Positions 52,571-61,431 of a stretch of DNA of 64,000 nt are shown one piece after another. Made by a program: the position numbers and the translations under genes. Numbering within the stretch: position 1 is the stretch's first letter; every line of letters starts with the position of its first letter. The notes under the pieces were generated by a model. It saw only the letters and a program-made list of their open reading frames with translations, had not been told where the DNA came from and did not search any database. This DNA comes from Burkholderia sp. WSM2230 (GTDB taxonomy: Bacteria > Pseudomonadota > Gammaproteobacteria > Burkholderiales > Burkholderiaceae): the NCBI RefSeq assembly GCF_000472445.1, contig NZ_AXAJ01000004.1, positions 1 through 64,000 on the forward strand, in the 5' to 3' direction.

Positions 52571-53863
52571 TCAATCGCGATGCAGCTTGAAATCCACCTC
52601 CGCAGGACGCCCTTCCAGCGACAAGGCGGCGCGCGCCGCCGGTGCGCGGCTCACCACTTTGCCGCGGCTTATCACCGCAAGGCGCGCCGCGCGCAGGCGA
52701 ATCGCCTCGACGGGATCGCCCGCATCGAGCAGCACGAGGTTGGCGGCGCAGCCCGGCGCGACGCCGTAGTCGTCCAGACCGAGAATGCGCGCGCCGTTCA
52801 CCGTGACCGCGTCGAAGCAATCGTGCATGCCTTGAACGCCCGTCATCTGCGCGACGTGCAAGCCCATGTGCGCGACCTCGAGCATGTCCCCCGAGCCGAG
52901 GCTGTACCACGGGTCCATCACGCAATCGTGGCCGAACGCGACGTTGATGCCTGCCGCAATCATCTCCGGCACGCGAGTCATGCCACGCCGCTTTGGATAC
53001 GTGTCGCTGCGTCCCTGCAACGTGATGTTGATGAGCGGATTCGCGATGGCGGACACGCCGGATTCGCGCATCAGCGGCAACAGCTTGCTGACGTAGTAGT
53101 TGTCCATGGAATGCATCGACGTGAGATGCGAACCTGTGACGCGTCCCTGCAAGCCGAGGCGCAGCGTTTCGGCTGCGAGCGTTTCGATGTGTCGCGACAG
53201 CGGATCGTCGGACTCGTCGCAATGCATGTCCACGCGCAAGCCCTGCTCCGCCGCAAATTCGCACAGCATCCGCACGGATTGCGCGCCGTCGGCCATGGTG
53301 CGTTCGAAATGCGGAATGCCGCCGACCACGTCGACGCCCATTGCGATGGAGCGCTTGAGGTTCTCAAAAGCACCCGGACTACGCAGCACGCCGTCTTGCG
53401 GAAAGGCCACGAGTTGCAGGTCGAGATACGGCGCCACGCGGCGCTTCACTTCGATGAGCGCCTCGACGGCGAGTAAGCGCGGATCGCACACGTCGACGTG
53501 ACTGCGGATCGCCAGCAACCCGCGCGCAACGGCCCAGTCGCAGTACTGGAGCGCGCGTTCGATCAGCGCCTCCTGCGTGAGTTGCGGCTTCAGTTCGCCC
53601 CACAGCGCAATGCCTTCGAGCAGGGTGCCCGACGCGTTCACACGCGGCAAACCGTAGGACAGCGTGGCGTCCATATGGAAATGCGGATCGACAAAGGGCG
53701 GCGTGACGAGCGAGCCCGCGGCGTCGATTTCCTCGCGCGCGACCGCGGCCAGATTGGCCTCCACAGCAACGATGCGCCCCGCTTCGATGCCGATGTCGAC
53801 CGCATGTCTCGTTTGCGGCGCGAGGCGTGGCGGCAGCATCGCGCGGCGGATGATCAGGTCCAT
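52571..53863 (-). CDS. codA: Cytosine deaminase (CodA family)
   Basis: A 430-residue amidohydrolase with close resemblance to E. coli cytosine deaminase along its whole length. Metal and catalytic motifs: PPFVDPHFHMD (H-x-H), IPHFERT, DMHCDESDDPLSR (His and catalytic Glu), GSHLTSMHS and NVAFGHDCVMDPWYSLG (Asp). YPKRRGMTRV is also shared with CodA. It converts cytosine to uracil; some relatives prefer isoguanine. No codB permease is adjacent, so uptake must come from elsewhere. Confidence 0.9.
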   Translation of the reverse strand: MDLIIRRAMLPPRLAPQTRHAVDIGIEAGRIVAVEANLAAVAREEIDAAGSLVTPPFVDPHFHMDATLSYGLPRVNASGTLLEGIALWGELKPQLTQEALIERALQYCDWAVARGLLAIRSHVDVCDPRLLAVEALIEVKRRVAPYLDLQLVAFPQDGVLRSPGAFENLKRSIAMGVDVVGGIPHFERTMADGAQSVRMLCEFAAEQGLRVDMHCDESDDPLSRHIETLAAETLRLGLQGRVTGSHLTSMHSMDNYYVSKLLPLMRESGVSAIANPLINITLQGRSDTYPKRRGMTRVPEMIAAGINVAFGHDCVMDPWYSLGSGDMLEVAHMGLHVAQMTGVQGMHDCFDAVTVNGARILGLDDYGVAPGCAANLVLLDAGDPVEAIRLRAARLAVISRGKVVSRAPAARAALSLEGRPAEVDFKLHRD

Positions 53864-54078
53864 ATCCCGCTCCTTTTTTGTGGGCTTCTGGTGTCGTGAG
53901 TGATGACGATTCTATCGGTGCCAGAAAGCCGGTGCGGGCTTTTGTGCGGCGTTTCTGCGCCGAATTTAATCGGGATTTCCGTACTGGCCGGCAGCGCAAA
54001 ATCCGTATCGGCAACGCGCGCTGCGGCGCACCTATACTCGGCTGACTCTTACACATTTATTCATTCGGGAGCGCGCAG

Positions 54079-54777
54079 ATGAAAACGATAGGTGTGATCG
54101 GCGGAATGAGTTGGGAGTCGTCCGCCGAGTACTACAGGCTGCTCAATCGTCACGCGAAGGCGCGCCTTGGCGGCCATCACAACGCGCGCAGCCTCATGCT
54201 CACCGTAGACTTTGCGCCGATCGAAGCGAATCAGCGCGCGGGCGACTGGGACGCACTCGGCGTGCAGATGGCCGATGCGGCGCGTCAACTCGAGCGCGGC
54301 GGTGCGCAGCTCGTGATGCTTGCCACCAACACCATGCATCGCGTGTATGAATCGATTGAACGGGCCATCAACGTGCCGTTTCTGCATATCGCCGATCCGA
54401 CCGGCAATGCGTTGTGCGCGGCGGGCGTCGAGCGGGTCGGCTTGCTCGGCACGCGCTATACGATGGAGCAGGCGTTCTACACGGGCCGGCTACGCGAGCG
54501 CTACGGCCTGGATACGCTGGTGCCGGATGAAGCGGAACGCGCCGACGTGCATCGCATCATTTACGACGAGCTGTGTCACGGCAATGTGAACAGCGAATCG
54601 CGCGAGGTGTATCAACGTGTGATCGAATCGCTGCGTGCCCGCGGTGCGCAGGCGGTGATTCTCGGTTGCACCGAAATCACGTTGCTGATCAAGCCGGAAC
54701 ATTCGGCGCTGCCCGTTTTTGATACCACGGCGTTGCATGCGCAAGCGGCTGTGGAGTGGGCGATTGAAGGTGAGTGA
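54079..54777 (+). CDS. Aspartate/glutamate racemase-family protein (YgeA-like) lacking first catalytic Cys
   Basis: A 232-residue member of the Asp/Glu/hydantoin racemase family, most like E. coli YgeA, a broad-specificity amino-acid racemase. Matching segments: MKTIGVIGGMSWESSAEYY, LLGTRYTMEQAFYTGRL, GCTEITLLI and LPVFDTTALHA. The second catalytic residue, Cys197 in LGCTEI, is present. The first, at position 82 in LATNTMHRV, is Ala (codon GCC), where YgeA has Cys. A two-base racemisation is therefore doubtful; a one-base reaction such as decarboxylation, or an altered nucleophile, is possible. A shared terminator with the tRNA follows at 54836. Confidence 0.85.
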   Translation: MKTIGVIGGMSWESSAEYYRLLNRHAKARLGGHHNARSLMLTVDFAPIEANQRAGDWDALGVQMADAARQLERGGAQLVMLATNTMHRVYESIERAINVPFLHIADPTGNALCAAGVERVGLLGTRYTMEQAFYTGRLRERYGLDTLVPDEAERADVHRIIYDELCHGNVNSESREVYQRVIESLRARGAQAVILGCTEITLLIKPEHSALPVFDTTALHAQAAVEWAIEGE

Positions 54778-54835
54778 ATGATGTGCTTGCTGATAGTGAC
54801 CACAGCACGCGGCGTCAATTCTCGCGCCGCAAATT

Positions 54836-54869
54836 AAAAGGCCCGCCTGGCTTGCGCCAGCGGGCTTTT
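54836..54869. terminator. Bidirectional terminator of tRNA-fMet and racemase-like gene
   Basis: Long stem built from AAAAGGCCCGC and GCGGGCTTTT, with inner TGGC-TTGC-GCCA. A/T runs flank both sides. It ends the minus-strand tRNA transcript 10 bases past the CCA. Confidence 0.85.
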
Positions 54870-54878
54870 AACAATGCT

Positions 54879-54955
54879 TGGTTGCGGGGACAGGATTTGA
54901 ACCTGTGACCTTCGGGTTATGAGCCCGACGAGCTGCCAGACTGCTCCACCCCGCG
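54879..54955 (-). tRNA. Initiator tRNA-Met (CAT)
   Basis: A 77-base cloverleaf on the minus strand with encoded CCA. The anticodon CAT is at 54919-54921. Two initiator marks are visible: an unpaired C1-A72 at the acceptor end, and three consecutive G-C pairs (CGGG/CCCG) in the anticodon stem. T-loop sequence GGTTCAAATCC is normal. Confidence 0.97.
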
Positions 54956-55047
54956 TCAGAGAAAAGAGATTGTATAGGGACGTTGGCAAAACGTCAAACA
55001 ATCGCACACGAATTCCGCGCGAAGCACGCAAGCCTGCACCGGCGCGA

Positions 55048-55335
55048 TCAAAGATCCTGAACCGTCGCGCCCTCGACCTTGCCGTCGATAATGTCCGCAC
55101 CATACTGGCTCGCGCTGCGTTTCGCCACGCCGAAATCCGCGAACGTGACAGGCAGCACGAGACGAAACACGCGGCTCGCCTTCGAACCGCTGATCGCGCC
55201 CGGCCGGCAGACGCGCACCGCGACGTCATAGCCTTCCGCATCACGCTTGTGACCGTCGAATTTGCCGAACTCCCGCGAGAAAACCAGCGGGTGCACTTCG
55301 AAGTCCTTATAAATATCTGGGTAGGTTCGAGCCAT
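55048..55335 (-). CDS. Small conserved-looking protein, unknown
   Basis: A 95-residue soluble protein with no recognised family. It starts MARTYPDIYKDFEVHPLVFS after an excellent GGAGGGC ribosome-binding site, and contains VFRLVLPVTFADFGVAKRSA. The composition is balanced and protein-like, which supports a true gene. A TATAGT on the minus strand (55391-55396) is a candidate -10. It lies between the initiator tRNA and xth; neither gives a clue to function. Confidence 0.7.
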   Translation of the reverse strand: MARTYPDIYKDFEVHPLVFSREFGKFDGHKRDAEGYDVAVRVCRPGAISGSKASRVFRLVLPVTFADFGVAKRSASQYGADIIDGKVEGATVQDL

Positions 55336-55400
55336 GATGCCCTCCGCTGCACGCCGGTGCCTGAGTAGTCAAACTGTGAGTGTGATCCCTACTATACGCT

Positions 55401-55444
55401 GCGCACGGCGCGCACCGGCTTTTTATTTTCGGTTCGCCGTGCGC
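55401..55444. repeat. Inverted repeat upstream of xth
   Basis: Perfect 10-base arms, GCGCACGGCG and CGCCGTGCGC, 24 bases apart. The spacer is T-rich (CTTTTTATTTTC). It lies between two divergent genes, about 80 bases before the xth start. Could be a regulator site or a weak hairpin. Confidence 0.55.
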
Positions 55445-55526
55445 GCCTTTGCCGCGCGAAAATAGTCCCCTGCGCATGCACGCTGGTAAGCTACGGCTCC
55501 TGCGCCATTCAGCCCGAGAATTTCCC

Positions 55527-56303
55527 GTGAAAATCGCTACCTGGAACGTCAATTCGCTCAAAGTCCGCCAACAGCATGTGATCGACTGGCTCGAAACAAG
55601 CCGCACCGACGTGCTGTGCCTTCAGGAACTGAAACTGCCCGACGAGAAGTTTCCGCGTGCAGAGCTGGCAGAAAAAGGCTACCGGAGCTGGTTCGCGGGC
55701 CAGAAGACGTACAACGGCGTCGGCATTCTCGTGCGCGAAGGGATCAGCGTGGATGAAACCAGCATCGTGCGAAACATTCCGGGCTTTGAGGATTTGCAGC
55801 AGCGCGTGGTGGCCGCAACCGTCGACGGTGTGCGCATCATTTCCGCGTATTTCCCGAATGGCCAGGCACCCGGCACCGACAAGTTCGCGTACAAGCTGCG
55901 CTGGCTCGCTGCGCTGCACGACTGGGTCAGAAGCGAGATGGCGCTCTATCCGAAGCTCGCGCTGCTAGGCGACTACAACATCGCACCGGACGATCGCGAC
56001 GTGCATGATCCGAAGGCGTGGGAAGGCCAGAACCTCGTGTCGCCGGAAGAACGCGCCGAGTTCGTGCGCTTGACCGAACTGGGTCTTGTCGACGCGTTCC
56101 GTCAGTTCGAGCAGCCCGAGAAAATCTACTCGTGGTGGGACTACCGGATGATGGCGTTTCGCCGCAACGCGGGTCTGCGCATCGACCATATTCTGCTGTC
56201 CAGGCCGCTCGCCGAAACCTGCACGTCATGCGAAGTCGACAAGGTGCCGCGCAAATGGGACCAGCCGTCGGACCACGCTCCGGTCGTCGCGCTGCTCGGC
56301 TGA
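55527..56303 (+). CDS. xth: Exodeoxyribonuclease III
   Basis: A 258-residue exonuclease III/AP endonuclease for base-excision repair. Motifs of the ExoIII/APE fold: KIATWNVNSL, CLQELKLPDEKFP (metal Glu), SAYFPNGQ, LLGDYNIAPDDRDVHDP (catalytic Asp and Asn), and the final RKWDQPSDHAPVVALL (catalytic His). The start is GTG at 55527; an upstream ATG adds an unrelated tail. Its stop codon is only 6 bases from that of the converging S9 peptidase gene, with no terminator between. Confidence 0.97.
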   Translation: MKIATWNVNSLKVRQQHVIDWLETSRTDVLCLQELKLPDEKFPRAELAEKGYRSWFAGQKTYNGVGILVREGISVDETSIVRNIPGFEDLQQRVVAATVDGVRIISAYFPNGQAPGTDKFAYKLRWLAALHDWVRSEMALYPKLALLGDYNIAPDDRDVHDPKAWEGQNLVSPEERAEFVRLTELGLVDAFRQFEQPEKIYSWWDYRMMAFRRNAGLRIDHILLSRPLAETCTSCEVDKVPRKWDQPSDHAPVVALLG

Positions 56304-56309
56304 TAGACC

Positions 56310-58454
56310 TCAGGCCGAAGCGCCCAGCGTCTCCCACAAAAACCCGAACACCATCGCATCATGCTCGGCCTGCTCCAGTTCGTCGGAGCCGCCGTGACCG
56401 CCTTCGGTGTTCTCGCGATACCACACGTTGTCCACGCCGAGCGCCTGCATGCGCGCGGCCATCTTGCGCGCATGGCCGGGATGCACGCGATCGTCGGCGG
56501 TCGACGTCGCGAACAGCACCGGCGGATATTTCACCCCCGCCGACACGCGGTGATATGGCGAGTAAGCGGCGAGCACACGCGCGTCGTCGGGATCGTCGGG
56601 ATCGCCGTATTCGTCGATCCATGATGCGCCGGCATGCAACAGGTGGTAGCGGCTCATGTCGAGCAGCGGCACCTCGCAGACCACGGCGCCGAACAGCTCC
56701 GGACGCTGCACCATGCACGCCGCCACGAGCAGGCCGCCGTTGCTGCCGCCCTGGATGCCGAGTTGCGCGGCGCTGGTCACGCCGCTTGCGACGAGCGCTT
56801 CGGCCACCGCGATGAAATCGTCGAACGCGCGCTGCCGGTGTTCGACTTGCGCCGCCGTATGCCAGCGCGTGCCGAACTCGCCGCCGCCGCGAATGTGCGC
56901 GACCACATACACGCCTCCGCGCTCGAGCCAGCCGATGCCCTGCCCCGTCAGATAGCTCGGCAGCAGAGGAATCGCGAATCCGCCATACCCGCTCAGCAGG
57001 CACGGCCGCGCGCGCTGCACGGTGGCCGCCGGTTCAGGGTGATTCGCGCGCCCAGCGGCTTGCACGTCGCGCGGTCCGATCACCGTGTAAGGCACGCGTG
57101 TGCCGTCCGCCGAAACGGCATGGCCGCGCGTCACCGTGAATCGCGTCGCGTCGAATTGCGTCGGCCAGCGGTCGAGCAACTCCCAGTCGTTGAGATCGTC
57201 GCGCGCGAGATCGGTCAGCCAGTACGCGGGCGGCTGCAGATAGTCGTCGGTATCGACGAACACTTCGTCGTTCAGCGTCGACTCCACTGGCGAGACGTCG
57301 GCCTGCCCGTCCTCGCGCGACGGGAAGACGCGCTTATGCCACTGCCATGTCTGATCGACGGATTGTGTCGGCGCAAACAGCAAGGTCTTGTTCTGCACGT
57401 CTTCCAGATACGAGACGATGAGCTGGTTGCGCGTATGCGTCCACTCGCACGCGGAGGTCTGCGAAGTCGGAATGAACAGAGGCGTGACCTCGCGCTCGCC
57501 GCGCAGGAACGCGTCTTCGCGGATCGCCAGCAATGCGCCGCCGGCGTACACCACATCGTTGCAATGCCAGTCGAGGCGTGGCTCGAGCAGCAGCCAGCCC
57601 TGCCAGCCGCTGACCGCGACATGCGACGGCACGTCGTAACGACGCCAGGCATCGGCGGGCACAGAGGCGCCATTTACAGTGTCGAGGTAGTACGTATGCG
57701 AGTCGAAGAAATCGACGCTGCTCACCACCGTGTGCCGCTTTTCCACCGGATCGTAGTGCGCTTCCACGCCGATGTCGCTATACGCGCCCCTGAACACCAC
57801 GGGCGCGTCGGCGAGCGCCGTGCCGCGCGTCCAGCGCCGCACCTCGCGCGGATAGCCGGAGCGCGTGAGGCTCTTGCGTCCATTGTCCCAGCCGACGTAA
57901 AGCGTATCGCGGTCGATCCACGATGCCGTGTGCTTGCCGGCCTTCGGGATCGCAAAACCATCGTCGATGAAACGGCGCGCGTCGATGTCGAACTCGCGCA
58001 CCACGAGTGCGTCGGAGCCGCCCGGCGACATCGTGATCAACGCGCGGTCGCCATCGGGATAAAGAATGTCCAGCTCGACGCACACCCACGGCGTGCCTTC
58101 GGCCTCGCCCAGCGCGTCGAAATCGATCAGGTTCTGCCATTCAGGCTTGCCGCTGCGCCAAGCCGCCCACGTCGTGCGCCGCCACAGGCCTTTGGGATTG
58201 CGCTCGTCCTGCCACAGGTCGTACGCCCACTCTTTCCATCTGTCCGGAATGACCGGACGTTCGCGCGGCAAGTAGGCATCGGCGAGCCGTTGCCGCAGCG
58301 TCTCGAATGGCGCGCCGCTGCACCACGCGGCGCGCGTCCGGGCATTCTGCTGTTCGACCCATGCCAGGGCTTTGGGGTCGTCGAGCGCTTCGAGCCAGAG
58401 GAACGGATCGGGGGAAAGCGGCCAGGGAGAAAGAACGGCGGAAGCGGAAGGCAT
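56310..58454 (-). CDS. Prolyl oligopeptidase (S9A family)
   Basis: A 714-residue serine peptidase of the prolyl-oligopeptidase type. The N-terminal part (DPFLWLEALDDPKALAWVEQ, then beta-propeller blades) gates access. The C-terminal alpha/beta hydrolase domain has the nucleophile in IQGGSNGGLLVAA, Asp in TADDRVHPGHA, and His in TEGGHGGSDELE. No signal peptide is visible from the chosen ATG (58454), so cytoplasmic. It could be annotated as oligopeptidase B-like, but RGG(G/S)E in AHIRGGGEFG and the family layout fit S9A. Confidence 0.92.
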   Translation of the reverse strand: MPSASAVLSPWPLSPDPFLWLEALDDPKALAWVEQQNARTRAAWCSGAPFETLRQRLADAYLPRERPVIPDRWKEWAYDLWQDERNPKGLWRRTTWAAWRSGKPEWQNLIDFDALGEAEGTPWVCVELDILYPDGDRALITMSPGGSDALVVREFDIDARRFIDDGFAIPKAGKHTASWIDRDTLYVGWDNGRKSLTRSGYPREVRRWTRGTALADAPVVFRGAYSDIGVEAHYDPVEKRHTVVSSVDFFDSHTYYLDTVNGASVPADAWRRYDVPSHVAVSGWQGWLLLEPRLDWHCNDVVYAGGALLAIREDAFLRGEREVTPLFIPTSQTSACEWTHTRNQLIVSYLEDVQNKTLLFAPTQSVDQTWQWHKRVFPSREDGQADVSPVESTLNDEVFVDTDDYLQPPAYWLTDLARDDLNDWELLDRWPTQFDATRFTVTRGHAVSADGTRVPYTVIGPRDVQAAGRANHPEPAATVQRARPCLLSGYGGFAIPLLPSYLTGQGIGWLERGGVYVVAHIRGGGEFGTRWHTAAQVEHRQRAFDDFIAVAEALVASGVTSAAQLGIQGGSNGGLLVAACMVQRPELFGAVVCEVPLLDMSRYHLLHAGASWIDEYGDPDDPDDARVLAAYSPYHRVSAGVKYPPVLFATSTADDRVHPGHARKMAARMQALGVDNVWYRENTEGGHGGSDELEQAEHDAMVFGFLWETLGASA

Positions 58455-58581
58455 CGTGGGCTGTTGGATGGAAACAGCGTTGATTATGCCTTGAGGCGTC
58501 GTGTGCGTCGGGCGCGGCGGGGCGGCGGCTGCGCCAGAGCAACAACTCAAGCCCGGCCCGCCGCGTCCGTATGAGCCCCCA

Positions 58582-60099
58582 TCAGGGCTCGAGATTCAAC
58601 TCCTGAATCTTGCGCGTAATCGTGTTGCGGCCGATGCCAAGACGCTCCGCCGCCTCGACCTTGCGCCCGCGCGTGAAGTCGAGCGCCTCGCGAATCACCG
58701 CTGCTTCGAAACGGCGCGCGAGTTCGTCCATCACATCCGCCGAATTCTCGCGCAACATGCGCGCGACTTCCGTGCGCAAGCCGCCTTCCCATGCGCTGAC
58801 AGGCGACGCGACCGGCATGCCGCCCGCCGCAGCGGGATGCACCGCGGAGCTCCCGGCGTTTAGCGGAGCAGTCGCCGCAAGGCTCGCGTCCGCAGTGCCG
58901 ATCACCGCACCGCCACCGCCGCCCAGATCCGTCGCACCGGCTTGCGCGGGACCGAGATCCGGCGGCAAGTCCTTGCTCTCGATGGTCTGCGCGGGCGCCA
59001 TCACCGTGAGCCAGTTGGCAAGATTCTCCAACTGCCGCACATTGCCCGGAAACGGCAGCGACGCGAGATAAGCAAGCGCCTCTTCCGACACGCGCTTCGG
59101 CTCCACGCCGAGATCGCGCGCGCTCTTTTGCAGAAAGTGCCGCGTGAGCAGCGGAATGTCTTCGCTGCGCTCGCGCAACGCCGGCAAACGCAGGCGAATC
59201 ACATTGAGGCGGTGATACAGATCTTCGCGGAATAGCCCTTGACGTACGCGCGATTCAAGATTCTGGTGCGTCGCCGCGATCACGCGCACATTCGCACGCA
59301 ACGGATTGTGGCCGCCGACCCGATAGAACTGGCCATCGGACAGCACACGCAACAGACGCGTCTGCAAATCGAACGGCATATCGCCGATCTCGTCGAGAAA
59401 CAGCGTGCCGTTCTCGGCCTGCTCGAAGCGGCCCTGGCGCATCGCCTGCGCGCCGGTGAACGCGCCGCGCTCATGACCGAATAGTTCGGATTCCAACAGA
59501 TCTTTTGGAATCGCCGCGGTGTTCAGTGCAATGAAGGGACCGTTCGCGCGTGGGCTATGTCGGTGCAGCGCACGCGCGACCAGTTCCTTTCCGGTGCCTG
59601 ATTCGCCCGTAATGAGCACGGTTGCCGCAGAATGGGACAGACGGCCGATCGCGCGAAACATGTCCTGCATCGCGGGCGCCTGGCCGAGCATTTCAGGTGC
59701 ATCGGCGACGCGCTCGTCCCACGTCTGTTCGCCGCGCATGCTTTCGTCCACCGCGCGGCGGATCAGCTCGACCGCCTTGTCGACGTCGAACGGCTTCGCG
59801 AGATATTCGAACGCGCCGCCCTGGAACGCGGCGACCGCGCTGTCGAGATCGGAGAACGCCGTCATGATGATGACCGGCAAGCCCGGTACCTTGTCACGCA
59901 CGGTTTGCAGCAATTCGAGGCCGGAGCCTCCCGGCATCCGGATATCGGACACCAGCACCTGCGGGCTTTCGTGATCGAGCGCCGCCGACGCCTCGCGCAC
60001 ATTCGCGAAGCTGCGCGTCGCGAAGTTTTCGCGAGCGAGCGCTTTTTCGAGCACCCAGCGAATCGATTGATCGTCGTCTACTATCCAGATCGGCTTCAT
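58582..60099 (-). CDS. ntrC: Nitrogen regulator NtrC
   Basis: A 505-residue sigma-54 activator. The receiver ([18 protein letters not shown]) has its phospho-acceptor Asp in [12 protein letters not shown]. The AAA+ domain has Walker [15 protein letters not shown] and the sigma-54-contact GAFTGA. The C-terminal Fis-type helix-turn-helix is [20 protein letters not shown] Gly/Ala-rich linker of some 45 residues ([12 protein letters not shown]) separates AAA+ from the HTH, longer than in E. coli. When phosphorylated it should activate glnA. It follows ntrB by 47 bases. Confidence 0.98.
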   Translation of the reverse strand: MKPIWIVDDDQSIRWVLEKALARENFATRSFANVREASAALDHESPQVLVSDIRMPGGSGLELLQTVRDKVPGLPVIIMTAFSDLDSAVAAFQGGAFEYLAKPFDVDKAVELIRRAVDESMRGEQTWDERVADAPEMLGQAPAMQDMFRAIGRLSHSAATVLITGESGTGKELVARALHRHSPRANGPFIALNTAAIPKDLLESELFGHERGAFTGAQAMRQGRFEQAENGTLFLDEIGDMPFDLQTRLLRVLSDGQFYRVGGHNPLRANVRVIAATHQNLESRVRQGLFREDLYHRLNVIRLRLPALRERSEDIPLLTRHFLQKSARDLGVEPKRVSEEALAYLASLPFPGNVRQLENLANWLTVMAPAQTIESKDLPPDLGPAQAGATDLGGGGGAVIGTADASLAATAPLNAGSSAVHPAAAGGMPVASPVSAWEGGLRTEVARMLRENSADVMDELARRFEAAVIREALDFTRGRKVEAAERLGIGRNTITRKIQELNLEP

Positions 60100-60146
60100 A
60101 TAGGTCTGTCAGAAGTCTTGAGATGCTTGCGGTGTGCAGAAGCGTG

Positions 60147-61289
60147 TCAGTAGTCGAGCGGCAGCAGAATCTGAAACTCGGTGTGGCCGGGCCGGCTTTC
60201 CACTTCGATCAGGCCGTCGTGTTGTTGTACGAACGTCTGCGCGAGCGTCAGGCCGAGACCGCTGCCGTCCTCGCGCCCCGATACGAGAGGATAGAAAATA
60301 CGGTCACGGATATCCTCGGGAATGCCCGGACCGTTGTCGATGATATGCAAGTCCAGTGCCAACTTACATAAACGTTTCGAGATCGTGATCTTGCGCGCGA
60401 TGCGCGTGCGCAATTCGATGCGCGCATCGCCTTGCGAGATGCGTTCGCGCAAAGCTTCAGCGGCATTGCGCACGATATTCAGCAGCGCCTGGATCAGTTG
60501 CTCCTTGTCGCCGCGCAGGTCCGGCACGCTCACGTCGTAATCGCGTTCGATCGTGAGGCCGCGGGGAAACTCCGCGAGAATCACCTGACGCACGCGCTCG
60601 CATACTTCGTGAATGTTCACGTCGCCGACGATATGCGGATGACGGTGCGGCTCGAGCAAACGATCGACTAGCGTTTGCAGGCGGTCCGATTCCTTGATGA
60701 TGACTTGCGTGTACTCGCGTAACTCGTCGCGCTGACGCTCGCCGAGTTCGAATTCGAGCAACTGCGCCGCGCCGCGAATGCCGCCGAGCGGATTCTTGAT
60801 TTCGTGCGCGAGGTTGCGAATGAGTTGCTTGTTGACCGCCGTGAGGTCGTTGATGCGCTCCTCGCGGTCGGTGCGCAAATGCCGCTCGTTCTCGAACAGT
60901 TCGAGCAGCACATAGTCTTGCGCGCTTTCCATAAAGCCGACGATCGCATGCACGTGCAGCGGCTCGTGGCCGGGCCGCTCGAGAACGGCGTCCACATGCG
61001 TCGCGTGAAAACGGTGGGCGGCAATCGCAGTGATGGTCGCGACCAGTTCGTCCGCGTTCGAGAAGATGTCCGGCCACGCCATCTGCGTGAGCTGCTTGCG
61101 CGAAAGCTCGAGCATCGACTCCGCCGACGGATTCGCGAACGCCACACGCAGCGTGCGCTTCTCGAGTATCAGCACGACGGTCGGCAGTGCCTCGAGGCCC
61201 GGCAACAGTCCGGAGGCGACCAGCTGTGCATCGTCCGACAGCGTCTCTACGTGCCCTTTTCTCGTCTTGATCAGATTCTTTAGAACCAT
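60147..61289 (-). CDS. ntrB: Nitrogen sensor kinase NtrB
   Basis: A 380-residue cytoplasmic histidine kinase/phosphatase of NtrC, under PII control. The N-terminal PAS domain (ILEKRTLRVAFANPSAESML) is followed by HisKA with the phospho-acceptor His in NLAHEIKNPLGGIRGA, and the ATPase boxes LLNIVRNAAEAL and IDNGPGIPEDI, GLGLTLAQTFV. No membrane segment. It lies 142 bases after glnA, beyond a terminator, so it is probably expressed partly by read-through. Confidence 0.97.
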   Translation of the reverse strand: MVLKNLIKTRKGHVETLSDDAQLVASGLLPGLEALPTVVLILEKRTLRVAFANPSAESMLELSRKQLTQMAWPDIFSNADELVATITAIAAHRFHATHVDAVLERPGHEPLHVHAIVGFMESAQDYVLLELFENERHLRTDREERINDLTAVNKQLIRNLAHEIKNPLGGIRGAAQLLEFELGERQRDELREYTQVIIKESDRLQTLVDRLLEPHRHPHIVGDVNIHEVCERVRQVILAEFPRGLTIERDYDVSVPDLRGDKEQLIQALLNIVRNAAEALRERISQGDARIELRTRIARKITISKRLCKLALDLHIIDNGPGIPEDIRDRIFYPLVSGREDGSGLGLTLAQTFVQQHDGLIEVESRPGHTEFQILLPLDY

Positions 61290-61340
61290 CTTGCAGTCTG
61301 GCCGATAGGAGATGGTGGCAAACCCTGCGCCCGGTCTAAC

Positions 61341-61367
61341 GAAAAAGGGACGGCGCCGCCGTCCCTT
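61341..61367 (-). terminator. Terminator after glnA
   Basis: On the minus strand: 10-base stem AAGGGACGGC with GCCGTCCCTT, loop GGC, then TTTC. It lies between glnA and ntrB and should make ntrBC expression lower than glnA. Confidence 0.8.
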
Positions 61368-61431
61368 CGTGACCGATCGCGAGCGTCGGACAACGCGCTT
61401 CGCCGTTCGAAGGGCGAAGCGCCATTGCCGC

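Noticed and set aside
56634..58574. A 646-codon open frame opposite the S9 peptidase
   Set aside because: Antisense shadow with the same compositional signs; the peptidase has an intact Ser-Asp-His triad.
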